Source: Chloroflexota bacterium (lineage in GTDB: Bacteria > Chloroflexota > Anaerolineae > Caldilineales > Caldilineaceae). Taken from it: a stretch of 28,127 nucleotides of DNA. The position numbers were made by a program, and so were the translations under genes. The stretch lies in contig QEUW01000049.1 in the NCBI GenBank assembly GCA_003577005.1, positions 1 to 28,127 on the forward strand. Direction: 5' to 3'. The notes below the pieces were generated by a model. It was not told where the DNA came from, did not search any database, and worked only from the letters and a program-made list of their open reading frames with translations. Positions 19,901 to 27,096 of this stretch are shown here, one piece after another; position 1 is the first letter of the stretch; every line of letters begins with the position of its first letter.

Positions 19901-19987
19901 GCCTTGCAAAACCGATCGGCGCCCGTTCGGACGCCCCTCGGACGCGCTGCGGACGCCGGTATGGGAGAATCGGCAGCAGCGCTATGA
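16901..19987 (+). CDS. SARP/BTAD-NB-ARC-TPR transcriptional regulator, copy 2
   Basis: A 1028-aa paralogue of the preceding protein with the same order: SARP-like winged helix (MIQIMLLGGLRLRVDGQPYK), BTAD domain, Walker A GAGGCGKT (299-306), Walker B LLLILDNFEQV, then GLPLAIELAAARSKL and TPR repeats (ARATYQQALATMRANEDQ, AALYYDEAMSLAQVLGQ). The GTG start lies within the stop of copy 1 (GTGA overlap), so translation is probably coupled. The two proteins are similar over the first 600 residues, including identical blocks, and diverge in the TPR part, which usually senses the signal. This suggests a tandem duplication with altered sensing. The C-terminal tail of about 35 residues is low in similarity. 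Confidence 0.88.
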   Translation: MIQIMLLGGLRLRVDGQPYKFSALPKTTPLLAYLLLNAIAPAARDHVAYTLWPDVGESEARGNLRRHLHDLRRALPPAPAEQPWFLIDHDTIQWNPAAAAWIDVIAFEQESAQPDRLADAVAHYTGDLLPNLYEDWVIIQRERLRTLFLDTLTRLVYQHHAAKDYDRAIAWAQELLRHEPLREDMVRQLMTLRYESGDRAGALQLYQRFAQRLREALDVPPMVETSALYDAIARQLVIPGERTTPPAPQPVVAIGAPGQPPTTLPAQLTTFIGREQEVAAVKALLTAPGAPVRLLTLTGAGGCGKTRLALEVATRLQQDRPNPFSDGYFFVSLATVRDEALVGLTIASALGIRESNDATLLISLKEYLRTRRLLLILDNFEQVSGAASLLAELLSVAPSLAIVVTSRAVLHLYGEHEYPLAPLPMPDPDTAPTFEELARYDAVALFVTRSRAVNPGFVLDRENAAIVAEICRQLDGLPLAIELAAARSKLLTPAALLARLTGALSTRLAFLVDRNRSATERHRTLRSTLEWSYALLAPAERSLFQQLALFAGSFSYEAIEAVCGNAGEIDVLTGLETLVDNSLLGRVESDVPSPAGYEELRFRMLSIIREYALEQLEQSTDATAARHRHAAYYLALAQQAEPKLQGAEQALWLKRLELEHENLRNALRWLLEEQPVGAVSALALAAALGSFWLLYGYWAEGHRWLEQALAQASQAPVALQAKALFALGSIVHAQGDLRNAPPLFERSLALYRQVHDLQGCADALYGLGRLANREGRYAEAEMLLREGLELARRSNHSYRSGYILNILAFVHVMRQEFTLARATYQQALATMRANEDQSGLAFVLTAMGELARQEADYAQAALYYDEAMSLAQVLGQKARVMMLLHNLAYVALRQGDAPRAEHLFRRCLRLGLELPDKENFGMCLVGLGCVAAAQGATERAVRLFGAGTHVLERIGAQLAPADQAEFDHYQAQVCTQIEAATFARLTEEGRELTDEQAETLALQNRSAPVRTPLGRAADAGMGESAAAL

Positions 19988-20005
19988 GGATAGAGAGGAA
20001 ACCCT

Positions 20006-20221
20006 ATGCCAGGTTTGACCCATCGTCTGCAACATCTATTCATCGTCCGCACCTGGCGCGAGCCAAGTACGGTGGTAGCTTCGGCCGAATGGCGAGGTAT
20101 GGTCGAGCACGTACCCACCGGCCAGCGCCGCTATTTTACCCGCCTCGAAGAGCTGGACCATTTTATCCTGCACCAGATGGAACAGGCCGAGGAGGAAGGT
20201 GGTTCAGCCAACCCTCCTTGA
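20006..20221 (+). CDS. small satellite protein downstream of the SARP pair
   Basis: A 71-aa protein with ribosome binding site AGAGAGGAA (19992-20000), starting 18 nt after copy 2 of the regulator. The central part reads FIVRTWREP, then WRGMVEHVPTGQRRYF, then LEELDHFILHQMEQ: two or three short beta strands followed by a helix, with an acidic C-terminus. No domain is recognised with certainty. I have an impression that small proteins with this W-R-G-x-[IV]-E-H-V-x-[ST]-G-Q pattern recur in Chloroflexota, but I cannot verify it. Its tight coupling suggests it is a partner or modulator of the regulators. Confidence 0.65.
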   Translation: MPGLTHRLQHLFIVRTWREPSTVVASAEWRGMVEHVPTGQRRYFTRLEELDHFILHQMEQAEEEGGSANPP

Positions 20222-20252
20222 GCTTCGAGCGCCGTAGCGGTTGTGACAGTAG

Positions 20253-20340
20253 CCCGCTTGTATCACGGCGACCAGCCGGCATCCCAGGGCAAGCTCAACT
20301 TTGCTCCCGTATACTGGCGCGCCTGGTACTGACAAGCGGG
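20253..20340. repeat. inverted repeat downstream of the satellite gene
   Basis: CCCGCTTGT (20253-20261) and ACAAGCGGG (20332-20340) are perfect reverse complements 70 nt apart. The stretch 20222-20428 has no convincing gene. The repeat may mark the boundary between the regulator unit and the nusA operon; there is no T-tract. Confidence 0.5.
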
Positions 20341-20428
20341 TCAGGGTGGATGAAAAAAGTTGACGCCAGTGTCTGGCACATTGCAGCAGCCAGGTTTGCA
20401 ACTGCCCTAGGATCGCCCTTTGTAAAAC

Positions 20429-20457
20429 TTGCCAGCCCCAATATATTATGGTATACT
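20429..20457 (+). promoter_or_regulatory. nusA: promoter of the nusA operon
   Basis: TTGCCA (20429-20434), a 17-nt spacer and TATACT (20452-20457) make one of the best sigma-70-type promoters in the window, with an AT-rich spacer end. Transcription would start near 20464 and give a leader of about 138 nt before nusA. Confidence 0.7.
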
Positions 20458-20471
20458 CTCAAATGATGAAA

Positions 20472-20560
20472 CCTGTGTACCCTGGCCTGTGTTGGCCGGG
20501 TAGCCGACACAGGTGATGCGAAGCAAAGGTTTGTGAGCAAAGTGGGCAAGTCCCACTTTT
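20472..20560 (+). promoter_or_regulatory. structured nusA leader with terminator-like hairpin
   Basis: The first element (20472-20513) is a long stem: CCTGTG/CACAGG outside, TACCC/GGGTA and GGCC/GGCC inside. The second is AAAGTGGG-CAAGT-CCCACTTT (20539-20559), an 8-bp hairpin followed by TTCTTGTTG, a weak U-rich tract. A hairpin with U-rich tail before the nusA operon fits attenuation, and NusA itself affects hairpin-dependent pausing, so feedback is plausible. No known riboswitch class was recognised. Confidence 0.55.
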
Positions 20561-20601
20561 CTTGTTGTAGGGGTTATTTTGTAAGGGGCAAACACGTCGC
20601 T

Positions 20602-22416
20602 ATGTCAAAAGCACTGATTGCTGGCATCAACCAGGTAGCCACCGATAAAGGGCTGGATCGGGAGGTGATTTTTTCCGCCATCGAAGCGGCGCTTGTCTCC
20701 GCCTATAAGCGCAAGTATGGCTCGGTGGCCAATGTATCAGCCGAGGTGGATCGAGTCTCCGGGGATATGCGGGTCTTCTCCGAACGCGAGGTGGTAGACG
20801 ATGTCATGAACCCGCGTACAGAGATCACACCGGAGGATGCGCGCAAGTTTGTGCCAACCGCAAAGCTGGGCGATGTGATCCTCGTGCCAAACCAGTTGGA
20901 TGATTTTGGCCGTATCGCCGCCCAGACTGCCAAACAGGTGATCTTGCAGCGAATTCGCGAGGCCGAGCGCGATACAGTCTTTGAAAATTTTGCGCACCAC
21001 ATCGGTGAGATCATCACTGCCCAGGTGCGCAGCATCGACGCGCTCTCAGGGGCAGTCACCGCGTTGCTCGACGATAAACACGAAGTGCTCATGATGCGCG
21101 AGGACCAGATCCCGACCGAGAAGCTGCGCCGTGGCGACTTTATCAAGGTCTATGTGGTCGATGTTCACAAGAGCACGCGCGGCCCGGTGATCAAGATCAG
21201 CCGCACGCACCGCAACCTGCTCAAGCGGCTCATGGAACAAGAGATCCCTGAAGTGCGCGAGGGCACGGTGGAGATCAAATCCATTGCGCGCGAGCCGGGC
21301 GCCCGCAGCAAACTGGCCGTCATTGCTACCAAGCCCGATGTGGACCCGGTGGGCAGTTGCGTTGGCCAGCGCGGCTTGCGCATTCAGAACATCGTCAACG
21401 AGCTGGCGGGTGAAAAGATCGACGTGGTGCAGTGGAGCGCCGACCCGGTAAACTATATCTCCAATGCGCTTAGCCCGGCCAAGGTAAATAGCGTGATTCT
21501 GGATGAGAACAGCTCGATCAAGACCGCCATTGTCATCGTGCCCGACCGCCAGTTGAGCCTGGCCATCGGCAAGGAAGGTCAGAACGCTCGCCTTGCCGCC
21601 AAGCTCACCGGTTGGCGTATCGACATCAAGAGCGAGACCGAGGCCGAGGCCGAAGGGTTGGATCGCCTGGCTGCCGAACGGGCGCACCGTGTCGCCGGGC
21701 GCGGCGAAGACCTGCTGGCGCGTGCCGAGCGTCTCTTACAGGAAGAACGTGCGAGCACCGCTGAGGATCGTCTGGCCGCTGCCGCTCGCGCGCTGGAAAC
21801 AATGAGCCATTTGCCCAGCGAGTCCATGAGCGAGTTGCCCGAGTTCCCAAGCCTGCCACGGGCAGAGCCGGTTTCAGGTGACGAGAGCGACAAGTGGGAT
21901 GCGGTGGTTGAAGAGCTGGACAGACGCGCGCCTCAACCGGTTTCGTTTGGCGAAGAGCCCCTGATCAGCGATTGGGACCGGCCCGCGGAAGAGCCAGAGG
22001 AAGAGCCGGACGAAATGGTGATCGAAGAGATTCAGATCGACGAGCCCCAGCTCGAAGAGACCCGGCCCGACGAGGAGGCCGAGGCTGCGCCATCACCGCT
22101 TGTTATTACCGGCGCCGACGAGTTACCACAGGTGATCACGGCCGATATGCTGCGCGCTCGCCGTGCTCAACGGCGCAAGATTGACTTTGATAGCGAAGAG
22201 TTCCAGATCCCTGAGGAACTGCTGGTTGGCTATGACGAAGACGAGGAGACCGAAGAAGAAAGAGATCGCCGTGCCCAGAGCAAAGGTAGATCCAAAGGGG
22301 GCGACAAGGGTGCGGTGAAGAAAGGCGCAACAGCCGCAAAGCCCGATAAAAAAGGCGGCAAGAAAGCAAAGCGCTGGCGCACGAGCGAAGATGATGATCT
22401 TGGAGATCTTTATTGA
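20602..22416 (+). CDS. nusA: transcription termination/antitermination factor NusA
   Basis: A 604-aa NusA. Domains in order: the RNA polymerase-binding N-terminal domain ([20 protein letters not shown] near the start), S1 (about 135-200), KH1 with GQRG in [14 protein letters not shown] and KH2 with GKEG in [15 protein letters not shown], ending about residue 350. It controls pausing, termination and antitermination. The remaining ~255 residues are unusual: a helical segment, an acidic low-complexity stretch (about 460-500) and a Lys-rich tail (about 557-593); E. coli-type AR repeats are not seen. ATG 20602 is preferred because the conserved N-terminus begins there; AAGGGG at 20583-20588 is rather distant. 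No rimP precedes it. Confidence 0.97.
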   Translation: MSKALIAGINQVATDKGLDREVIFSAIEAALVSAYKRKYGSVANVSAEVDRVSGDMRVFSEREVVDDVMNPRTEITPEDARKFVPTAKLGDVILVPNQLDDFGRIAAQTAKQVILQRIREAERDTVFENFAHHIGEIITAQVRSIDALSGAVTALLDDKHEVLMMREDQIPTEKLRRGDFIKVYVVDVHKSTRGPVIKISRTHRNLLKRLMEQEIPEVREGTVEIKSIAREPGARSKLAVIATKPDVDPVGSCVGQRGLRIQNIVNELAGEKIDVVQWSADPVNYISNALSPAKVNSVILDENSSIKTAIVIVPDRQLSLAIGKEGQNARLAAKLTGWRIDIKSETEAEAEGLDRLAAERAHRVAGRGEDLLARAERLLQEERASTAEDRLAAAARALETMSHLPSESMSELPEFPSLPRAEPVSGDESDKWDAVVEELDRRAPQPVSFGEEPLISDWDRPAEEPEEEPDEMVIEEIQIDEPQLEETRPDEEAEAAPSPLVITGADELPQVITADMLRARRAQRRKIDFDSEEFQIPEELLVGYDEDEETEEERDRRAQSKGRSKGGDKGAVKKGATAAKPDKKGGKKAKRWRTSEDDDLGDLY

Positions 22417-22778
22417 TGGCGCGCCAACCGCGTAAGGGGCGGGCCAAACATGTGCCGCAACGCACTTGTATCGCTTGCCGCCAGGTAGCAGGCAAACGGA
22501 GCCTTGTGCGAGTTGTGCGCACCGAATCTGGGGTGGAGATCGACCCGACCGGCAAAAAGGCCGGGCGCGGGGCCTATCTCCACCCCAACCAGCAATGCTG
22601 GCAGGCGGTGCTGACTGGCAACCGCCTGGCACAGGCATTACGAACAACGGTCAGCGCCGAGGATAAGGCCAAATTGCTGGCCTATATGGCTACATTGCCC
22701 CCTACTGAGGATGACTTGGCCGGCGAAACCGAGGCAGCCCCGACACCGGATCTTCACAGTGAGAGAGCCGCTCGCTGA
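22416..22778 (+). CDS. ylxR: YlxR/RnpM family RNA-binding protein
   Basis: A 120-aa basic protein with the YlxR (DUF448) signature: PQRTCIACRQVAGKRSLVRVV near the N-terminus and GRGAYLHPNQQCW in the middle. The family binds RNA; a B. subtilis member was reported to modulate RNase P (RnpM). The gene lies in its classical position between nusA and infB. The ATG at 22416 overlaps the nusA stop by one base (TGATG), so translation is coupled; a TTG three bases upstream is possible but less likely. The acidic C-terminal 30 residues are not conserved. Confidence 0.93.
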   Translation: MARQPRKGRAKHVPQRTCIACRQVAGKRSLVRVVRTESGVEIDPTGKKAGRGAYLHPNQQCWQAVLTGNRLAQALRTTVSAEDKAKLLAYMATLPPTEDDLAGETEAAPTPDLHSERAAR

Positions 22779-23593
22779 ACAACTGTGATTGAGGCGAACC
22801 TATCCGGCGTAACTGCAAGATAGCAGCTCTGGCTGGTATCTTGTTAAACATATAACTATCGGGAACCCGAAGGTTTTTCAGGTTGGTACAATCGTGGTAG
22901 ACTTAAGAGTGGTTTTTGTGTATAACTTTGTCATTTTTTCGCCCGCCTGCCAGATTCGTGGGCAGAAGGGCGGTAGGGGTGGAGCGAAAAGCAACACAGG
23001 TGAGCTCTATGGTTACGCTACTACTGGCTTTCAGCACGCACCATGATGGCGCCCGGTAACGCCCGCTGGCGCCAGGCTTTGCGGGCCGCGTCTGGGTTCG
23101 CAGCCGGAAAGGTGAGAAGCACAGGGTGCAGCGCAGGGAGGAAAGCGATGAACAGGTAATGTTCCTGGCTTGTGGCGCTGAGCGGAAACGCTCGCTGCCT
23201 TCCCCCTGATCGGTTCAGACAGTTCCTCGCTGCTCCCCGCTACTCCCATTTCTGCTCGCCTAAAACGCACCATCGTTCGTGTTGCTTGGTGATCGACGCA
23301 CCTGCCGGCCCTCTTGTGCGGCTGACGGGCCGGCGATTACGACACGTCATACCCTGGCAGGAGCTCTGGCAGTTGGCCGGATCTCGCTTGTCAGACCAGA
23401 CGGTCGCTGACCGCCTCGCGCTGGCCGGCCAGGGCCATACGAAGTGCTTAACACTGTCGTAGCGTATATGCGCGGTTGCCGCTAGCCGGCGCATCCACAA
23501 TTGGCTGGCGCTCCCTTGCATCGCTGTCGCAGTCTTGCGGCGCAATGGGCAGCGCGAAGAGATGGCACAAAATTTGAGAAGGAGGTTGTCAAT
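22779..23593 (+). other. 815-nt operon gap with structured, non-coding sequence
   Basis: No convincing gene lies between ylxR and infB. Seen here are a hairpin CAAGATA/TATCTTG (22816-22843); a promoter candidate (22898-22926); a GC-rich stem bounded by TTTTTCGC and GCGAAAA (about 22935-22990); a stem GCCCGC/GCGGGC (23061-23066, 23081-23086); a perfect 8-bp stem GCCGGCCC/GGGCCGGC (23304-23311, 23327-23334); and ATGCGC/GCGCAT (23468-23494). A 16-codon frame (23009-23059, MVTLLLAFSTHHDGAR) could be a leader peptide. I looked for RNase P RNA, SRP RNA and tRNA signatures and found none. Confidence 0.5.
22898..22926 (+). promoter_or_regulatory. candidate internal promoter upstream of infB
   Basis: TAGACT (22898-22903), a 17-nt spacer and TATAAC (22921-22926) lie in the most AT-rich part of the gap, about 660 nt before infB. 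It would start a transcript carrying the structured gap as an infB leader, or a separate small RNA. Confidence 0.4.
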
Positions 23594-25558
23594 ATGGCAA
23601 CAAAGAGCAAGACACAACAGGCAAGCACTCGACCGATGCATCGGTCGGGGCCGGCGGCGAATAGGGGACAAAATCGCGGGCCAGCACGGCCCCCCACCGC
23701 CCCGCCGGCTGCCAATAATGGGCGACCGGCACCCGCGACCAAGACACATCGTCCTGTCTCCGAGGTGGTGGTTGGCGATTTTATTACAGTGCGTGACCTG
23801 GCGGTTCTCATGGAACGCAGCCCGATTGACCTGATCAAGGTGCTGATGCAGTATGGCATTATGGCGCCGATCACTCATAATATCGATCATGACACCGCCG
23901 TGATCCTTGGCGAGGAGCTGGGTGTTACAGTAAACTGGCCCGCCCGCGAACGGACCGAAGACGAGCTTGCCGAACAAGAACAAGAGGCGGAAGCGCAACC
24001 CAAACGCTCGCTCATCCGCCAGGCGCTGAGTGCAGAGCGCGAGGGTGACATGGTCGAACGGCCACCCGTTCTTGCGGTGCTCGGCCATGTCGACCACGGC
24101 AAGACATCACTGCTCGACCGCATCCGCAACAGCAATGTTGCGGAGGGGGAAGCCGGCGGGATTACCCAGCACACCGGCGCCTATCAGGTCACGGTAGAGG
24201 GCAAGAAGATCACCGTTCTCGATACGCCGGGTCACGAGGCGTTTACGGCAATGCGCGCCCGCGGCGCCCAGGCCACAGATATTGTGATTCTCGTCGTGGC
24301 CGCCGATGATGGCGTCATGCCGCAGACGAAAGAGGCGATCAGCCATGCACGCGCCGCTGGGGTGCCAATCGTGGTGGCGCTCAATAAGATCGACAAGGCC
24401 AATGCCAATCCTGAGCGGGTTATGGAAGAGCTGGCCAAAGAGGGTTTGCAGCCTGAACAGTGGGGCGGCGACACAATCGTCATCCCCGTCAGCGCGCTGA
24501 CCGGCCAGGGCATCAACGATTTGCTCGACAATGTTCTGGTCGTGGCTGAACTCGAAAACTTGCGCGCCAACCCGCAGGGGAAGTGCGTAGGCACCGTTAT
24601 CGAAGCCGAAGTAGACCGGCATCGCGGCGTTACTGCGACCCTGCTGGTGCAGAATGGCACGCTCCATGTTGGCGAGTCGATAGTCGTGGGCAATACTTGG
24701 GGCCGCATCAAGGCTTTGTTTGACTATGAGGGCAAACCGATTCGTTCGGCTGGCCCCAGCACACCCGTGGTGGTCTTGGGTCTGCAAGAGGCGCCCCTGG
24801 CGGGCGATGTTTTCGAGCGCATGAGCAGCGACCGCGAAGCGCGCACCGTCGGTCAAGAGCGTAAGGAGCGGGCAGCCGCCCAAAGCCAGATGCCTGTCCG
24901 GCCGCAAATGTCGCTGGAAGATCTCTTTGCCCGCATCGAAGGCGGCGGGACAAAAGTGCTCAACCTGATCGTCCGCGCCGACGTACAGGGAACGCTCGAA
25001 CCTGTCATCCATAGTCTGGAAGAAATCAAAAACGAGGAAGTCTCGATCAAAATCCTGCAGTCGGCCATTGGGAATATCACCGAGTCGGATGTTATGTTGG
25101 CCGAAGCCAGCGATGCTATCATTATTGGCTTTAGCGTGGATGTCGACCGCACCGCCCAAGTGCGCGCCGAACAGTCGGGGGTGGAGGTCCGGCGCTACGA
25201 TGTCATCTACAAGATGATCGAGGACATCGAAGATGCCCTTACAGGGATGCTCGAACCAATTTACAAAGATGTGGTCATCGGCCACGCCCAGGTCTTGCAA
25301 CTCTTCAAATTGCGGCGTGGCACGATTGCCGGTTGCAGTGTGACCGATGGCGTTGTCAAGCGCAATTCTACTGTGCGGGTGTTACGCCGCGGCGCCGAAG
25401 TCTTTAGCGGCGTCCGCATTGAGGCGTTGCGCCGCTTTACCGAAGATGTGGCCGAAGTGCGTACCGGCTATGAGTGCGGGATCAAGCTCGCCGACAGGAG
25501 CGATGAACTTCAGGAAGGTGACGTACTGGAATTCCTTGAGCGCCAGCGGGTGCGGTAA
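23594..25558 (+). CDS. infB: translation initiation factor IF-2
   Basis: A 654-aa IF-2, the GTPase that places initiator tRNA on the 30S subunit. After a disordered Pro/Ala/Arg-rich leader of about 55 residues there is one IF2_N domain ([20 protein letters not shown]), then the G domain: G1 GHVDHGKT (164-171), G2 [11 protein letters not shown]3 DTPGHEAF, G4 NKID, G5 SAL. The domain II/III and C2 region follows to the end, with [19 protein letters not shown]. The start at 23594 has a perfect AAGGAGG (23579-23585), stronger than elsewhere in the operon, which suggests translation independent of ylxR. It is shorter than E. coli IF-2 (890 aa), as in several other phyla. Confidence 0.97.
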   Translation: MATKSKTQQASTRPMHRSGPAANRGQNRGPARPPTAPPAANNGRPAPATKTHRPVSEVVVGDFITVRDLAVLMERSPIDLIKVLMQYGIMAPITHNIDHDTAVILGEELGVTVNWPARERTEDELAEQEQEAEAQPKRSLIRQALSAEREGDMVERPPVLAVLGHVDHGKTSLLDRIRNSNVAEGEAGGITQHTGAYQVTVEGKKITVLDTPGHEAFTAMRARGAQATDIVILVVAADDGVMPQTKEAISHARAAGVPIVVALNKIDKANANPERVMEELAKEGLQPEQWGGDTIVIPVSALTGQGINDLLDNVLVVAELENLRANPQGKCVGTVIEAEVDRHRGVTATLLVQNGTLHVGESIVVGNTWGRIKALFDYEGKPIRSAGPSTPVVVLGLQEAPLAGDVFERMSSDREARTVGQERKERAAAQSQMPVRPQMSLEDLFARIEGGGTKVLNLIVRADVQGTLEPVIHSLEEIKNEEVSIKILQSAIGNITESDVMLAEASDAIIIGFSVDVDRTAQVRAEQSGVEVRRYDVIYKMIEDIEDALTGMLEPIYKDVVIGHAQVLQLFKLRRGTIAGCSVTDGVVKRNSTVRVLRRGAEVFSGVRIEALRRFTEDVAEVRTGYECGIKLADRSDELQEGDVLEFLERQRVR

Positions 25559-25561
25559 AGG

Positions 25562-25628
25562 AGAGATTGGGAAACTAAGTGATTAAGAGATTTGTCGTCA
25601 AATCCCCCAATTTCACAATCTCTTAATC
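25562..25628. repeat. palindromic word-repeat element between infB and rbfA
   Basis: GATTAAGAGATT (25581-25592) and AATCTCTTAATC (25617-25628) are perfect 12-bp reverse complements. GATTTG-TCGT-CAAATC (25589-25604) is an alternative inner hairpin, and ATTGGG (25566-25571) pairs with CCCAAT (25606-25611). The arms consist of repeated GAGATT/GATTAAGA words. The T-rich 3' side could allow partial termination after infB. Confidence 0.7.
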
Positions 25629-25653
25629 TTTTTATCAGATAGCGAGGAGCAAA

Positions 25654-26025
25654 ATGTCCTCGAATATACGTCAGGAACGTGTGGCCGAATTGCTCTACGA
25701 AGAGTTGAGCATTATGGTCAGCAGCGAGCTAGACGACCCCCGGCTGAGCATGGTGGAGGTGACTCAGGTTGTGGTGAGCAAAGACCTGCGCAGCGCCAAA
25801 GTCTATGTTCACCACCGCGCCGACGAGATCAGCCGGTCGGAAGTGATCAAGCGTCTACAACGGGCGATCCCGTATCTGCGCAGCCAGGTAGCCGAACGGT
25901 GTGGTCTGCGCGTCGTCCCGGAATTGGTCTTTCACTACGACGATACACCCGCCACAGCCGCGCGCGTCGATGAATTGTTGCGCCAGATCGCAGCCGAGCG
26001 GCAAGAGGGCGCCAACAACACGTAA
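25654..26025 (+). CDS. rbfA: ribosome-binding factor A
   Basis: A 123-aa KH-like protein. The N-terminus [19 protein letters not shown], then [25 protein letters not shown] and [23 protein letters not shown], is the full RbfA pattern. It helps mature 16S rRNA in the 30S subunit, notably in the cold. A GAGGAG ribosome binding site precedes the ATG. Its place after infB is standard. The C-terminal tail after residue 112 is short and variable. Confidence 0.96.
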   Translation: MSSNIRQERVAELLYEELSIMVSSELDDPRLSMVEVTQVVVSKDLRSAKVYVHHRADEISRSEVIKRLQRAIPYLRSQVAERCGLRVVPELVFHYDDTPATAARVDELLRQIAAERQEGANNT

Positions 26026-26041
26026 GTTACCCTGATCCTTT

Positions 26042-26082
26042 TGGTTTGGCACAGTGTTCCTCTACCACATTGTGCCAAACCA
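26042..26082 (+). promoter_or_regulatory. 12-bp perfect hairpin before nrnA
   Basis: TGGTTTGGCACA (26042-26053) and TGTGCCAAACCA (26071-26082) are exact reverse complements around a 17-nt loop; GTG/CAC extends the stem inward. It sits 16 nt after rbfA and 30 nt before the nrnA start. It has no T-tract, so it is probably a processing or stability element, or an operator. Confidence 0.65.
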
Positions 26083-26112
26083 GTTCAAGTTGCCCGAAGA
26101 TCGGACGCCTGC

Positions 26113-27096
26113 ATGATCGAACCCGCCGTCCTGGACACCTTGCGCGGATGTGATAGCATCCTTTGTATCAGCCATGTCAGCCCTGATGGGGACGCCTATG
26201 GCAGTTTGTTGGGCATGGGTTGGCTATTGCGCCACCTGGGGAAAGATCCGGTGCTCGCCATGCACGACAAAACTCCCCGTGAATTTCAATCTATGCCCGG
26301 CGCCCGCAATATCATCGGCCCGGCCAAGGTGGGCGGCCAGTATGACCTAATCGTCGTGCTGGATACCTCCAGCCTTGATCGGGTAGGGTCGGTCTTTCAG
26401 CCGGAGCTGCACAGGCAGATTCCGTTGCTGGTAATCGACCACCACGTCACAAACACCTACTTTGGCGCGGTCAACTGGGTAGCGCCAGAATGTGCCGCCA
26501 CCTGCCAGATGCTCGTCGAACTGGCCGATGCGCTTGACGTACCCCTCACCGGCAAGCTGGCGGACTGTCTACTCACCGGCATCGTTACCGATACCCTAAG
26601 CTTTCGTACCAGCAACACGACTGTCGAGGTTCTCGAAGTCGCAGCCCGGCTCATGCGCGGCGGCGCCGATCTGGTCAATATCACCCAGCGCTTGCTCAAC
26701 CAGCGTTCGTTCGGCCTTTTCAAGCTGTGGGGACAGGTACTCCAACATGTGCAACTGGAAGATGGAGTGATCTGGACAACAATCAGCCTGGAAGAGATGA
26801 AGCGCGCCGGCGACCAGACCAATGATGGCCAGTTGAGCAGTACGCTCATTACTGCTGTCGAGGCCGATATCAGCGCAACGTTCGCCGAAAAGCGCGATGA
26901 CCAGGGCCGGCCGGTGGTGGAATGTAGCCTGCGCGCCCGGCCCGGGTTCAACGTCGCCGCCGTTGCTTTTGCCTTTGGGGGTGGTGGCCACCCGGCCGCC
27001 AGCGGCTGCACAGTACCCGGTACGTTGCAAGAGGTGACGGCGCTGGTCGTGCCGGCGCTCAAACAGGTGCGCCAGGAACAGTCTGCCCAGCAGTGA
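26113..27096 (+). CDS. nrnA: DHH/DHHA1 phosphoesterase, NrnA-like (nanoRNase / pAp phosphatase)
   Basis: A 327-aa protein with DHH-family motifs: ISHVSPDGDAYGS (H21, D25, D27), VVLDTSSLDRVG, the DHH motif VIDHHVTN (D109 H110 H111), and the DHHA1 glycine-rich FGGGGHPAASG (about 289-298). By family knowledge it degrades very short RNAs and dephosphorylates 3'-phosphoadenosine 5'-phosphate with Mn2+. ATG 26113 is used because the conserved N-terminus begins there; the frame reaches 26041 but would run through the hairpin, and no strong ribosome binding site is visible. Its position between rbfA and truB is common. It overlaps truB by 4 nt. Confidence 0.92.
   Translation: MIEPAVLDTLRGCDSILCISHVSPDGDAYGSLLGMGWLLRHLGKDPVLAMHDKTPREFQSMPGARNIIGPAKVGGQYDLIVVLDTSSLDRVGSVFQPELHRQIPLLVIDHHVTNTYFGAVNWVAPECAATCQMLVELADALDVPLTGKLADCLLTGIVTDTLSFRTSNTTVEVLEVAARLMRGGADLVNITQRLLNQRSFGLFKLWGQVLQHVQLEDGVIWTTISLEEMKRAGDQTNDGQLSSTLITAVEADISATFAEKRDDQGRPVVECSLRARPGFNVAAVAFAFGGGGHPAASGCTVPGTLQEVTALVVPALKQVRQEQSAQQ

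Noticed and set aside
23095..23165. RNase P or SRP RNA-like motif (GGAGGAAAG, CCGGAAAGG)
   Set aside because: Only short fragments resemble these RNAs; the other required conserved blocks and pairing partners were not found.
23031..23273. 80-codon minus-strand frame in the ylxR-infB gap
   Set aside because: No ribosome binding site, no recognisable domain, and a composition like random GC-rich sequence.
24107..25300. 397-codon minus-strand open frame
   Set aside because: Entirely antisense to the strongly conserved infB; the His/Asp-rich composition is typical of a mirror frame.
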